64,000 bases of DNA, taken from assembly GCA_902786365.1 (NCBI GenBank), contig CADACD010000008.1, positions 17,552-81,551 of the forward strand, written 5' to 3'. This document shows positions 44,868 through 53,794 of the stretch, in pieces. The notes under the pieces are model-generated. The model was not told the DNA's origin and did no database searches. It saw nothing but the letters and a program-made list of their open reading frames with translations. Both the position numbers and the translations under genes were made by a program. Every line of letters begins with the position of its first letter. The stretch's first letter is position 1. Source of the stretch: an uncultured Lachnospiraceae bacterium. Lineage in GTDB: Bacteria; Bacillota; Clostridia; Lachnospirales; Lachnospiraceae.

Positions 44868-45788
44868 ATGAAAGAGACAAATGATACATCAGATGACGGA
44901 AAAGTGTATGATTTGACTTTTGATGGGGATAAGGTAGTTTTTACAGAAACTGCGAGTTTGTCTCAGACAAAATCATCAAAGAAAAAGAAGCACACAGTCA
45001 GATACTATTTTATTGAAGGAATAAGAAAAGTAATTATGCTTGCTGCATTGTGCGTGTTTACATATTCATCATATGAGCTTACGAATATCTATCTTGATTA
45101 CAAAGATGGAGATGATGCATATGACAATATGGAAAAGATGTTTGAGGTACCGGATATCCAAGTGGTGGAGGAGCAGACAGATGAGTTTGGAAATACCGTT
45201 ATCAGTTCAAATCAGTCGATTGAATGGACATATGATTTTCAAAAACTTTTAAATGCAAACAGTGATGCTGTAGGCTGGATTAAGCAGGATAACATTATCA
45301 GCTATCCGATAGTTGCAGGTACAGACAATACTTATTATCTGACGCATAATGCTCTTCATGTTGAAAATAAGGCAGGAGCCATATTCCTTGATTATAGGGT
45401 TGAAGGTGGTCTTGAAGCGAATAACTGTATTATTTATGGACATGATATGCTGAATGATTCCATGTTTGGAACTCTTATCAAGTATAGAACAAAGTCGTAT
45501 TATGATGCACACCCTACATTCGACATCTATATTGGGGAGAAGCATTATAAATATTATGTATTTGCGGCCTATGAAACTGACCAGATTGGAGATACATATT
45601 CATACAATTTTGCAAGTGATGAAGAATTTCAGAATTATATCAATCTTTGTCTGAGTAAAAGACTTTATGCAACAAATGTCAGTGAGGTGACAGTCGTAAA
45701 TAAAATTGTTACATTGTCAACATGTACAAGACATGATCAGTCAAAACGTATGATAGTCCAGTTAATACGAGGCGAAGAAATTACATAA
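44868..45788 (+). CDS. srtB: Class B sortase
   Basis: The 306-residue protein has a cytoplasmic start, one membrane helix (about 47-65; VIMLAALCVFTYSSYEL) and a class B sortase domain. The catalytic His is in NCIIYGHDM, the Cys in VTLSTCTRHD and the Arg some residues later in SKRMIVQ; VGWIKQDNIISYPIVAG is a typical entry motif. Sortases join proteins carrying an LPXTG-like signal to peptidoglycan or to pilin subunits. No gene with such a signal is evident in the window, and the SpaA-type protein 4.5 kb upstream lacks one. The start at ATG 44868 has only a weak site (AGGTGTAGAG). Confidence 0.88.
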   Translation: MKETNDTSDDGKVYDLTFDGDKVVFTETASLSQTKSSKKKKHTVRYYFIEGIRKVIMLAALCVFTYSSYELTNIYLDYKDGDDAYDNMEKMFEVPDIQVVEEQTDEFGNTVISSNQSIEWTYDFQKLLNANSDAVGWIKQDNIISYPIVAGTDNTYYLTHNALHVENKAGAIFLDYRVEGGLEANNCIIYGHDMLNDSMFGTLIKYRTKSYYDAHPTFDIYIGEKHYKYYVFAAYETDQIGDTYSYNFASDEEFQNYINLCLSKRLYATNVSEVTVVNKIVTLSTCTRHDQSKRMIVQLIRGEEIT

Positions 45789-45825
45789 CTTACCATACAT
45801 CATAATGCTAATATAAAAAAAGTGC

Positions 45826-45854
45826 TTGCATTTTTTTGATAAATGAGTTATCTT
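45826..45854 (+). promoter_or_regulatory. Promoter of glnN
   Basis: TTGCAT (45826-45831), 17-bp spacer, TATCTT (45849-45854). The -10 box is moderate. It leaves a leader of about 170 nt. Confidence 0.5.
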
Positions 45855-45900
45855 ATACAAGTAAGAAACATATATTGTTTCATATACGCATGATTTTATG

Positions 45901-45942
45901 AGGACAAAGGCGTTCCTGCTTAAGAAGGGAACGCCCTTTTTT
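45901..45942 (+). promoter_or_regulatory. Leader terminator/antiterminator of glnN
   Basis: GGCGTTCC (45909-45916) pairs with GGAACGCC (45928-45935) and is followed by CTTTTTT: a strong intrinsic terminator 92 nt before the glnN start with no coding frame in between. An alternative hairpin AGGAC-AAAGGC-GTTCCT (45901-45917) would occupy the left arm of the terminator. It has a six-base loop with A at position 1 and G at position 4, the pattern bound by ANTAR antiterminators. The two are mutually exclusive. The ANTAR link is inference; the hairpins are directly visible. Confidence 0.7.
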
Positions 45943-46033
45943 ATAGGAACATCTAATCCGGTACAAATCGGAGGTTTCGATTAATTTGTGTGAGTGAACT
46001 AAATTAAAATAAAAATTGAAAGGATGTATAACT

Positions 46034-48151
46034 ATGAGTGAAGCTTTTAACGTATCAGAAATGTTTGGTGAAGATGTATTCAATGACACAGTCATGAAAG
46101 AGCGTTTGCCAAAAAATGTTTATAAGGAATTAAGAAAAGTAATTGATGAGGGAGCAGAGTTAAGACTTGTAGTTGCCGATGTGGTTGCCAATGCAATGAA
46201 AGACTGGGCTATCGAGAAAGGTGCAACACATTATACACATTGGTTCCAGCCACTTACAGGTGTTACTGCCGAGAAACATGACTCGTTTATTTCAGCACCA
46301 AATGCAAGCGGAAAGGTGCTTATGGAGTTTTCGGGTAAAGAGTTGATAAAAGGTGAGCCGGATGCATCTTCATTCCCTTCAGGCGGACTTAGAGCAACAT
46401 TTGAGGCAAGAGGATATACAGCATGGGATTGTACATCACCTGCATTTGTCAAGAGAGATGCAACAGGTGTTATCCTTTGTATCCCTACAGCATTCTGTTC
46501 ATACACAGGAGAGGCACTTGATAAAAAGACACCGCTTCTTCGTTCAATGGAAGCATTAAATACACAGGCGCTTCGTATTTTAAAACTGTTTGGAAATACA
46601 ACTTCTAAGAGAGTGACACCTTCCGTTGGACCTGAACAGGAATATTTCCTTGTTGACAGAGAAAAATATTTAAAGAGAAAGGATCTTATCTTTACAGGTC
46701 GTACATTGTTCGGTGCAATGCCTCCAAAAGGACAGGAACTTGAAGATCATTACTTTGGTACAATTCGTGAGAGAATCGGTGCCTACATGAAAGATGTCAA
46801 CGAAGAATTGTGGAAACTGGGTGTTACAGCGAAAACACAGCATAACGAAGTAGCACCGGCACAGCATGAGCTTGCGGCAATCTATTCACAGGCGAATATT
46901 GCAGTAGATAACAACCAGCTTGCTATGGAGATTTTAAAGAAAGTAGCAGGTCGTCACGGAATGGTATGCCTGCTTCATGAGAAACCATTTGCAGGAGTGA
47001 ACGGTTCAGGTAAACATAATAACTGGTCAATCACTACAAATGACGGAATCAATATGTTAGACCCTGGTAAGACACCACATGAGAATAAACAGTTCCTGCT
47101 TGTACTTGCAGCAATTATGAAAGCTGTAGATACACATGCAGATTTACTTCGTGAATCAGCTGCAAATCCTGGAAACGACCACAGATTAGGCGCTAATGAG
47201 GCACCTCCTGCAATCATTTCAATGTTCCTTGGCGATCAGTTAAATGATGTATTGAATCAGTTAGTCAGCACAGGTGATGCAACAAGCAGTATCAAAGCAG
47301 GTCAGTTAAAGACAGGTGTAAGCACACTTCCGGAACTGGCGAAAGATGCTACAGACAGAAACAGAACATCTCCGTTCGCATTTACAGGAAATAAATTCGA
47401 GTTCAGAATGGTTGGTTCTTCAGACTCGGTTGCAAGCCCGAACATTGTACTTAACACTATTGTTGCAGAAGCATTCTGTGATATCGCAGATGAACTTGAA
47501 AAAGCAGAAGATTTCGACCTTGCTGTACATGACATTATCAAGAAACTTGCTACAGAACATCAGAGAATCGTATTCAACGGAAACGGTTATTCAGATGAAT
47601 GGGTAGCAGAGGCAGAGAGAAGAGGACTTCCAAATATTAAGACTATGGTAGATGCAATACCTGCACTTGTAACAGATAAGGCAGTGGCTTTGTTTGAGAA
47701 ATTTGGTGTATTTACAAAAGCTGAGTTAGAGTCAAGAGCAGAAGTTCAGTATGAAGCATATGCAAAAGCACTTAACATAGAAGCAAGAGCAATGATTGAT
47801 ATTGCAGGAAAGCAGATTATCCCATCGGTTATTAAAGCAACGACAGAACTTTCAACTTCAATTAATGCAGTGAAATCAGCTTGTGCTGATGCTGATATAA
47901 GTACACAGACAGAATTATTGACTGAGACATCAGTATTACTTGCAGAGACAAAGAATGCACTTGCAAATCTTAAGAAAGCGGTAGAGGATGCAGCAACAAA
48001 AGAAGAAGGCAGGGAGCAGGCTACATATTTCAAAGATGTTGTGAAGGAAGCTATGGCAGATTTAAGAACACCTGTTGACAAATTGGAGATGATTGTTGAC
48101 AAAGAATTATGGCCAATGCCATCTTATGGTGATTTGATATTTGAGGTGTAA
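46034..48151 (+). CDS. glnN: Glutamine synthetase type III
   Basis: The 705-residue enzyme forms glutamine from glutamate, ammonia and ATP. Its length (against about 450 for GSI) and motifs mark [53 protein letters not shown] (metal-binding Glu), [13 protein letters not shown] and [12 protein letters not shown]. The C-terminal 120 residues are helical. ATG 46034 follows AAAGGATG at 8-9 nt. It is a single-gene unit with a leader terminator. It would assimilate the ammonium brought in by the Amt-PII fusion encoded 28 kb upstream, and the two share the leader arrangement. Confidence 0.95.
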   Translation: MSEAFNVSEMFGEDVFNDTVMKERLPKNVYKELRKVIDEGAELRLVVADVVANAMKDWAIEKGATHYTHWFQPLTGVTAEKHDSFISAPNASGKVLMEFSGKELIKGEPDASSFPSGGLRATFEARGYTAWDCTSPAFVKRDATGVILCIPTAFCSYTGEALDKKTPLLRSMEALNTQALRILKLFGNTTSKRVTPSVGPEQEYFLVDREKYLKRKDLIFTGRTLFGAMPPKGQELEDHYFGTIRERIGAYMKDVNEELWKLGVTAKTQHNEVAPAQHELAAIYSQANIAVDNNQLAMEILKKVAGRHGMVCLLHEKPFAGVNGSGKHNNWSITTNDGINMLDPGKTPHENKQFLLVLAAIMKAVDTHADLLRESAANPGNDHRLGANEAPPAIISMFLGDQLNDVLNQLVSTGDATSSIKAGQLKTGVSTLPELAKDATDRNRTSPFAFTGNKFEFRMVGSSDSVASPNIVLNTIVAEAFCDIADELEKAEDFDLAVHDIIKKLATEHQRIVFNGNGYSDEWVAEAERRGLPNIKTMVDAIPALVTDKAVALFEKFGVFTKAELESRAEVQYEAYAKALNIEARAMIDIAGKQIIPSVIKATTELSTSINAVKSACADADISTQTELLTETSVLLAETKNALANLKKAVEDAATKEEGREQATYFKDVVKEAMADLRTPVDKLEMIVDKELWPMPSYGDLIFEV

Positions 48152-48214
48152 TTTGGCTTATGCCGGAAATACAAGTATTTTGAAGAGGACAAAGAGTTTG
48201 TCTGATTTGATATA

Positions 48215-48262
48215 AAATTCCCTCAGTAGTTTATTGGTGATAAATTACTGAGGGAATTTTTT
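48215..48262 (+). terminator. Terminator of glnN
   Basis: AAATTCCCTCAGTAG (48215-48229) pairs with TTACTGAGGGAATTT (48245-48259), followed by TTT. A second hairpin comes right after it. Confidence 0.85.
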
Positions 48263-48286
48263 GTGTGAAACAAATTTAAAGAAAGT

Positions 48287-48321
48287 AAAAAAACGATATG
48301 TGGCTGGCATATCGTTTTTTT
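48287..48321 (+). terminator. Second, back-up terminator
   Basis: AAACGATATG (48291-48300) pairs with CATATCGTTT (48308-48317) and runs into T; the A-run on the left also allows minus-strand function. The rest of the gap to 48476 shows only AT-rich DNA. Confidence 0.8.
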
Positions 48322-48475
48322 GTGAAACAAAAGTGGATTTGTATGAAAATTATAGAAAAAAGATAATTCGATTTCTATAGTTAGTATAATAACTCATAAT
48401 CATTAATAAATAATGTGGATATTATTAATCTTTAAAAAATAAATTAAGAATAAATTGTGAACATAACAATTTTTT

Positions 48476-48504
48476 TTGACCAAAGAGATATAATCTGATA
48501 TAAT
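48476..48504 (+). promoter_or_regulatory. Promoter of the zinc-ribbon/TPM gene pair
   Basis: TTGACC (48476-48481), 17-bp spacer, perfect TATAAT (48499-48504). Confidence 0.75.
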
Positions 48505-48553
48505 GATATTAGGGGCAAAGCAGAAGATATAGCAGAAAGGAGTGATAGAAACA

Positions 48554-49705
48554 GTGGAAGTAAAATCATACATATGTCCTTCTTGTGGTTCTACGATGCA
48601 ATTTGATGTAGTTGAACAGAAAATGGTATGTATGCACTGCGGTACTAAGATGGAAGTGCATGAAGCTGAACAGAAGTATGAGAGTGTCAATCAGGTAAAT
48701 AGTTCTGCTGGTGATAGCACCAATCATAATGATGATGGTAACACATACAACGGAATACACAACAACATTTCAAACGGAATGAATGGCTTGTATGATGGAA
48801 ACAATGAGGGCAGTTATGATAGAACCACATTTAAAGTGTATCGATGTGGAGGATGTGGTGCGGAAATATTAACGGATGATTACACAGCAGCAACGTTTTG
48901 CAGCTTTTGCGGAAGACCATCACTTATGGAAGACAGGCTTGCAGGAGCATTAATGCCACAGTATGTAATTCCTTTTAAAATCAAAAAGGAAGATGCGGAA
49001 GAGATATATAGAAAATGGGTTAAAAAAGGAAAGTTTACACCGTCGATTTTAAAAACACAGGCCACAATAGATAAGATAACAGGAATGTATGTCCCTTTCT
49101 GGTTGTATGACTTTGATGCTCAAATATACATAAATGCAAGCTGTACAAGGGTAAAAAGGCATATAAGCGGAAATTACGAGATTGTTGATACAGACCATTT
49201 TGCAGTGATGAGACAGATGGAAGCAGAATTTGATAGAATACCGGCCGATGCTTCGGAAAAAATGCCGGATGATATGATGGATAAATTAGAACCATTTATG
49301 TATCAGGATATGGTTAAATTTGAAATGCCGTATTTATCAGGTTACTATTCAGAAAGATATAATTATAACAGTCAGGAAATGCAGCCACGTGTAGAGAAAA
49401 GAGTTTGGCAATACATAGATCAGACAGGGATGGAAACAATAACAGCGAAGCATTATACTACAGTTAATGTTGTACAAAAAAATATACAGATGCGTAATAT
49501 CCGTGCGAGTTATGCATTACTTCCTGTCTGGATATTAAATTACACATATAATGGCGTTACGAGAATGTTTACACTAAATGGACAGACGGGAAAGATAGTG
49601 GCAGACAAACCTATATCAAAAGGAAAAGCAGCGGGGTGGTTTTCTGGAATTACAGTGGTTATGTTTACAATATTGATGCTATTAGGGAGGTTTTTTGGAA
49701 AATGA
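48554..49705 (+). CDS. Zinc-ribbon protein with C-terminal membrane helix
   Basis: The 383-residue protein has two zinc ribbons, CPSCGSTM/CMHCGTKM (residues 7-30) and CGGCGAEI/FCSFCG (about 95-120), separated by an Asn/Gly-rich linker. A larger conserved domain follows (YVIPFKIKKEDAEEIYRKW, GMYVPFWLYDFD, LPVWILNYTYNGV) and then one C-terminal membrane segment (GITVVMFTILMLLGRFF). The same family in Firmicutes is annotated only as TFIIB-type zinc ribbon protein. The GTG at 48554 lies 11 nt after AAAGGAG; another GTG at 48542 overlaps that site. Its stop overlaps the ATG of a TPM-domain gene by 4 nt, suggesting joint work at the membrane. Confidence 0.75.
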   Translation: MEVKSYICPSCGSTMQFDVVEQKMVCMHCGTKMEVHEAEQKYESVNQVNSSAGDSTNHNDDGNTYNGIHNNISNGMNGLYDGNNEGSYDRTTFKVYRCGGCGAEILTDDYTAATFCSFCGRPSLMEDRLAGALMPQYVIPFKIKKEDAEEIYRKWVKKGKFTPSILKTQATIDKITGMYVPFWLYDFDAQIYINASCTRVKRHISGNYEIVDTDHFAVMRQMEAEFDRIPADASEKMPDDMMDKLEPFMYQDMVKFEMPYLSGYYSERYNYNSQEMQPRVEKRVWQYIDQTGMETITAKHYTTVNVVQKNIQMRNIRASYALLPVWILNYTYNGVTRMFTLNGQTGKIVADKPISKGKAAGWFSGITVVMFTILMLLGRFFGK

Positions 49706-50607
49706 TCAGATTGAATAAATTTCTAAAAACTTCGTTTATGATGATTGGTACGTGTCTGCTGATTTTTTTGGCGGTTATTTTGCAAAAAGAAAACGCATTT
49801 GCTGACAGCAGTGATAAAACATATGTATATGATATGGCGGGAATCTACAGTGATGATGAGATAGAATATCTTTCGGAAGAATGTCAGAATGCGTCCGAAA
49901 GGGTTGAGATTGATTTTGTCATCACGACAACAGCAGATACAGGATATAAGGGTTATGTGGAGTATGCAGATGATTTTATGGATGACAATGGTCTCGGATA
50001 CGAAGATGATGGAAGATGTGATCAGTCATGTGTGATGCTTTTATTGGATTTTGACAATCAGCAGGTGTATATTGATACAACAGGTTTTGCGATTCTTTGT
50101 ATAGAAGATGATGATATTGAGGATATACTTGATGATGTATTCGAGTATATACCGGAAAGAGATTATTATAATGCGGCATTTGTATTTATCAATAAAACCT
50201 ATGATGTGATTGTTGAAAATAAAGCCTCTTATGCTGATGAGTATCTTGCACAATGGAAAAATTTTGATGGAACATATGAAGAATTTGAAGATGAATATGT
50301 GAATATAACACATAATATATTTTACAACTTAAAAAAGCCATATGTAAGTCTGGGAATTTCGCTGTTAACAGCATTTGTTGTGACACTCATAATGGGTTCA
50401 GGCAGTAAAGCTAAAATGACAGCAGACAGAAGAACATACCTAAACAGAAGTAATGTCAGGATGCATTTGATGACAGACCAGTATTTGAGAACGACAACTA
50501 CAAGACATAAAATCAACACAGGCAGTAGTGGTGGCGGACATCATGGTGGTTCACATCATTCAAGTCATGGAGGACACAGCCACGGAGGTGGCGGACGGCA
50601 TATGTAA
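49702..50607 (+). CDS. TPM-domain membrane protein with Gly/His-rich tail
   Basis: The 301-residue protein has a signal/anchor helix (FMMIGTCLLIFLAVIL), a TPM domain (about 35-180; YVYDMAGIYSDDEIEYLSEE, and the acidic DFDNQQVYIDTTGF), one membrane helix at about 213-230 (GISLLTAFVVTLIMG) and a cytoplasmic tail ending in a Gly/His/Ser run (about 12 His in the last 30 residues). TPM domains occur in thylakoid PSII repair proteins and bacterial YgcG-like proteins; a general biochemical role is not established. The His-rich end could bind metal. ATG 49702 is behind GGGAGG and overlaps the preceding stop. Confidence 0.8.
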   Translation: MIRLNKFLKTSFMMIGTCLLIFLAVILQKENAFADSSDKTYVYDMAGIYSDDEIEYLSEECQNASERVEIDFVITTTADTGYKGYVEYADDFMDDNGLGYEDDGRCDQSCVMLLLDFDNQQVYIDTTGFAILCIEDDDIEDILDDVFEYIPERDYYNAAFVFINKTYDVIVENKASYADEYLAQWKNFDGTYEEFEDEYVNITHNIFYNLKKPYVSLGISLLTAFVVTLIMGSGSKAKMTADRRTYLNRSNVRMHLMTDQYLRTTTTRHKINTGSSGGGHHGGSHHSSHGGHSHGGGGRHM

Positions 50608-50711
50608 TATGGAAAATATGATGGAAAGAATCTGACACGAAGTCAGAAATTTAACCATAAATAAATTGTAATAGAAAGGAATATATGATTCGTCATAAAT
50701 GGTAAAGGATA

Positions 50712-51236
50712 ATGGAAAAGAAGAATCCGATTGTAACAATTGAATTAGAAAATGGAAAAGTGATTAAAGCGGAACTATATCCGGATGTGGCACCAAACAC
50801 AGTTAGAAATTTTATCAGCCTTATAAAGAAAGGTTTTTATGATGGACTGATTTTTCACAGAGTAATAAGAAATTTTATGATTCAGGGAGGATGCCCGGAA
50901 GGAACAGGAACAGGTGGACCGGGATATTCGATAAAAGGAGAATTTTCTACGAATGGTTTTGTGAATGAATTAAAACATGAGCCTGGTGTACTTTCAATGG
51001 CAAGAGCGATGCATCCGGATTCGGCCGGTTCGCAGTTTTTTATCATGCATAAAACATCTCCACATCTTGATGGTCAGTATGCTGCCTTTGGAAAGGTGAC
51101 AGAAGGCCTTGAAAATGTGGATGAAATTGCAAATCAGCCGACAGATTACATGGACAGACCATTTGATGAAGTAGTTATGAAAAAAGTAACTGTTGATACA
51201 TTTGGAGAAGATTATGGAGAACCTGAAAAATGCTAA
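50712..51236 (+). CDS. ppiB: Cyclophilin-type peptidyl-prolyl isomerase
   Basis: The 174-residue cytoplasmic protein catalyses cis-trans isomerisation of prolyl bonds. It has the cyclophilin core FHRVIRNFMIQGG, GTGTGGPGYSIKGEF, LSMARAMHPDSAGSQFFIMH and LDGQYAAFGKV. The catalytic Arg (FHRV) and the QGG and SQFFI motifs are intact. No signal peptide is seen. AAAGGATA lies just before the ATG. Its stop overlaps the start of the following HAD gene by 7 nt. Confidence 0.93.
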   Translation: MEKKNPIVTIELENGKVIKAELYPDVAPNTVRNFISLIKKGFYDGLIFHRVIRNFMIQGGCPEGTGTGGPGYSIKGEFSTNGFVNELKHEPGVLSMARAMHPDSAGSQFFIMHKTSPHLDGQYAAFGKVTEGLENVDEIANQPTDYMDRPFDEVVMKKVTVDTFGEDYGEPEKC

Positions 51237-51907
51237 GAGCAGTTATTTTTGATATGGATGGTGTACTGATAGACAGTGAACCGGTTCATTTAGAGGCTTT
51301 CAGAATGATGATGGAAGAACTGGGGATTCAGTTTGACAGAGAGTATTATATGCAGTTTGTTGGAAGCACAACAGAACATATGTGGGACAAGATTATCAAA
51401 GATTTTAGCATAACATTATCCAAAGAAGAGCTGATGAGCATTTCTGATAAGAATGTAAAAAAAATCAATGGAAGTTCCGGATATCCGGTTATGCCGGGCG
51501 TTAAAAAACTGATATGTGATATTTATGAATCGGGTATAAAACTTGCAGTAGCTTCATCTTCAGGAATGACAAGAATTAACGATACACTTGAAAAAATGGA
51601 AGTTAAAGAAATGTTTAGTGCTGTAGTGAGTGGTATGCAGGTGAAAAATCCAAAACCGGCACCGGATACGTTTCTTGAAGCTGCCAAAATGCTTGATGTT
51701 ATGCCGGATGAATGTATAGTGATAGAGGATTCATTCAATGGTATGAAAGCTGCCAAAAATGCAGGAATGGTTTGCGTTATGTATGAAAACAACAGCTTAG
51801 GTACAGAGGTTGATTCTTCCTATGCAGATTACATTATACAGGGATATGATGAGCTTGATACAAAATATTTTGAAATGATTTATTCACATGTGAGTGGAGA
51901 ACCATGA
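51230..51907 (+). CDS. HAD hydrolase, beta-phosphoglucomutase-like
   Basis: The 225-residue protein has motif I FDMDGVLIDSEPVH, a helical cap (about 15-85), motif II LAVASSSGM, motif III Lys in KNPKPAPDTFLEAA and motif IV VIEDSFNGMKAAKNAGM. The DxD-GVLIDSEP form is typical of the beta-phosphoglucomutase/phosphatase subgroup; whether it is a mutase or a phosphatase is open. It overlaps the cyclophilin gene by 7 nt and is followed after 3 nt by a GNAT gene, an operon of three. Confidence 0.88.
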   Translation: MLRAVIFDMDGVLIDSEPVHLEAFRMMMEELGIQFDREYYMQFVGSTTEHMWDKIIKDFSITLSKEELMSISDKNVKKINGSSGYPVMPGVKKLICDIYESGIKLAVASSSGMTRINDTLEKMEVKEMFSAVVSGMQVKNPKPAPDTFLEAAKMLDVMPDECIVIEDSFNGMKAAKNAGMVCVMYENNSLGTEVDSSYADYIIQGYDELDTKYFEMIYSHVSGEP

Positions 51908-51910
51908 AGA

Positions 51911-52396
51911 GTGCTTGAAACAAAGCGGCTATACCTGAGAGAATGTGTCGAAGAAGATCTGGAAAGGTTCTATGAGATATATTCAGATGAGACCGTTTCA
52001 AGATATAATAAGAATCTGAGCAGTGACAGAGATGAAGAGCTTGAGATCATGAGAGCATACAAAAGGATGTATGAATTTTATGGGTATGGTATGTGGACTG
52101 TGTGCCTGAAACAAAATGATATGGTAATAGGAAGAGCCGGACTTGAGAATTATGAAATGGATGGAGAAAATGCACTACAGCTTGGGTATGTCATAGATAA
52201 AAATTTCAGAAAAAAGGGATATGCGTATGAAATCTGTAGTGCAATATGTGAATATGCACAACAGTATATCTATGTCGATAAAATACTATGTATTATACAC
52301 AGGGAAAATAAAGCATCAATAAAACTGGCAGAAAAACTGAGATTTATTTTGGTAAATCAAACGGAAAATATGTATATGTTGAAGCTTGAAATTTGA
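51911..52396 (+). CDS. GNAT family N-acetyltransferase
   Basis: The 161-residue protein has the RimJ/RimL-like GNAT layout: the N-terminal ETKRLYLRECVEEDLERFYE, beta-strand VIGRAGLENYE, the acetyl-CoA loop after YVIDKNFRKKGYAYEICSA and IIHRENKASIKLAEKLRF. The GTG start at 51911 is used; an ATG at 51904 is in another frame and stops at once. Target unknown (small molecule or protein N-terminus). Last gene of the cyclophilin-HAD-GNAT operon. Confidence 0.82.
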   Translation: MLETKRLYLRECVEEDLERFYEIYSDETVSRYNKNLSSDRDEELEIMRAYKRMYEFYGYGMWTVCLKQNDMVIGRAGLENYEMDGENALQLGYVIDKNFRKKGYAYEICSAICEYAQQYIYVDKILCIIHRENKASIKLAEKLRFILVNQTENMYMLKLEI

Positions 52397-52437
52397 AATG
52401 CTTCTATTCTATTATATTTAATTAAAATGATACTAGG

Positions 52438-52487
52438 GTTCCAAGGTCATACGTTTTATACTTATATGTAAAGTATCACCTTGGGAC
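52438..52487. repeat. 50-nt imperfect inverted repeat
   Basis: GTTCCAAGGT-C-ATAC (52438-52452) faces GTAT-C-ACCTTGGGAC (52473-52487), arms of 15 nt with a C/C mismatch and one further mismatch, and an AT-rich centre. No T-run follows, unlike the next two hairpins. Confidence 0.6.
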
Positions 52488-52511
52488 GGATAAAAACAAT
52501 GTAAAAGAATG

Positions 52512-52547
52512 AAAAAAGCTGTGACCGTGCGGAGTCACAGCTTTTTT
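52512..52547 (+). terminator. Terminator of the cyclophilin-HAD-GNAT operon
   Basis: AAAAAAGCTGTGAC (52512-52525) pairs perfectly with GTCACAGCTTTTTT (52534-52547) over an 8-nt loop; works in both directions. A further hairpin with arms AACGAGAACG and CGTCCTCGTT (about 52581-52612) follows, with its T-run on the minus-strand side. The gap to the tRNA promoter holds nothing else. Confidence 0.9.
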
Positions 52548-52718
52548 ATGTATATGTATAATGTGAGGGAAAGTAAAAAAAACGAGAACGCTATATAAAC
52601 GTCCTCGTTTCTACAAAAACAATTATACAATTATTTTTAAATTTGTCAACAAATTTTTTTGATAAAAATAGGTAAAAAATAGGTGATAAAAAATATTTAA
52701 AAAAAATAAAAAAAAGAC

Positions 52719-52747
52719 TTGCAAAAAATAATTTTTTCTAGTATAAT
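52719..52747 (+). promoter_or_regulatory. Promoter of tRNA-Gln
   Basis: TTGCAA (52719-52724), 17-bp spacer, TATAAT (52742-52747), about 20 nt before the tRNA. Confidence 0.75.
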
Positions 52748-52766
52748 ACCATTTGTCGTTAGACGA

Positions 52767-52839
52767 TGGCCTATCGCCAAATGGTAAGGCACTGGACTCT
52801 GACTCCAGCATTCTCCAGGTTCGAATCCTGGTGGGCCAG
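52767..52839 (+). tRNA. tRNA-Gln (anticodon CTG)
   Basis: Acceptor TGGCCTA (52767-52773) pairs with TGGGCCA (52832-52838, one G-T). The D-arm is TCGCCAAATGGTAAGGCA; the anticodon stem CTGGA/TCCAG encloses loop CTCTGAC with anticodon CTG; the T-arm is CCAGGTTCGAATCCTGG. The discriminator is G and no CCA is encoded. A single-tRNA unit with its own promoter and terminator. Anticodon CTG is the rarer glutamine decoder. Confidence 0.95.
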
Positions 52840-52844
52840 TTATT

Positions 52845-52875
52845 TCACTACATTATCTAATGTAGTGATTTTTTT
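52845..52875 (+). terminator. Terminator of tRNA-Gln
   Basis: TCACTACATTA (52845-52855) pairs with TAATGTAGTGA (52858-52868) over a 2-nt apparent loop, followed by seven T. Confidence 0.9.
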
Positions 52876-53033
52876 GTATATCAGAAAAAATCGTGTACCA
52901 AAGAGATGCCATTATTCAAATTCCGGCATAATAATGAAAAGGGATAGATATAAATGGCGAAACTATATGAATGCAAATAGAAAATGAAAGGACAAAAATA
53001 TTGTGTGATTTTGCATAATATAAGTGCATGTAG

Positions 53034-53753
53034 ATGAAAACATCAGTTAAAACAAGGATCAAATTCAGTGATAAAAATTTTAAATCTGAGCTGAAGTTTG
53101 GTAGTATGATTGACATGATACAAGATTGTATGAATCATCAGTCAGAGTCACTTGGACTTGGAGTTCGGCACCAGATTAGTACAAAAAAAGCGTGGATACT
53201 GAGTTCGTGGTATATTGAGATAGAAGGCCAGTTTGAATATGATGAAGAAGTGATTGTCTCAACATGGCCATATGAATTTAAAGGTGTTTGTGGAAGAAGA
53301 AATGCAACGATAGCGAGAGCAGGAGAAGAGAATAACTATATTATTAAAGTGGACAGCTTGTGGGCGGTGGTTGATACAGAAAAAGGAAAGCTTGTGAGAG
53401 TTCCTGATGAAGATATCCGGTTGTACACATGTGATGAACCGCTTGCTATGGATTACAAAAAAAAGAAGATTTTGAAAGGGAGCCATTATGAAAAGAAGAA
53501 TCCTTTTACAGTCAGAAAGTATCAAATGGATTTTAATAATCATATGAATAATGGCTGGTATATTAAGCTTGCAGAGGAATTTATCGAGAATAATACCTCG
53601 GTAAAGACGATAAGAGCTGAATATAAAAAGGCTGCGTTATATGGTCAAAAGGTGATTCCGTATGTATCATATGAGGAGGACAGAACAGTTGTTGAGCTGA
53701 GAAGTGAGGATGAGGAACTGTTTGCTGTCATAGAATTCAAACACAGTAAATAG
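53034..53753 (+). CDS. Acyl-ACP thioesterase
   Basis: The 239-residue protein consists of two hotdog repeats. The first reads FGSMIDMIQDCMNHQSESLG, then ISTKKAWILSSWYIEIEGQF and VIVSTWPYEFKG. The second opens with VRKYQMDFNNHMNNGWYIKL, the conserved N-x-H-x-N pattern of the active site region. Such enzymes release free fatty acids from acyl carrier protein. ATG 53034 is the first start and has only a weak ribosome site, so the start is moderately certain. It lies 35 nt before cvfB on the same strand. Confidence 0.88.
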   Translation: MKTSVKTRIKFSDKNFKSELKFGSMIDMIQDCMNHQSESLGLGVRHQISTKKAWILSSWYIEIEGQFEYDEEVIVSTWPYEFKGVCGRRNATIARAGEENNYIIKVDSLWAVVDTEKGKLVRVPDEDIRLYTCDEPLAMDYKKKKILKGSHYEKKNPFTVRKYQMDFNNHMNNGWYIKLAEEFIENNTSVKTIRAEYKKAALYGQKVIPYVSYEEDRTVVELRSEDEELFAVIEFKHSK

Positions 53754-53794
53754 TGGAAAAGCAAAACTTTAGATAACAGATTGGAGGCATGACA

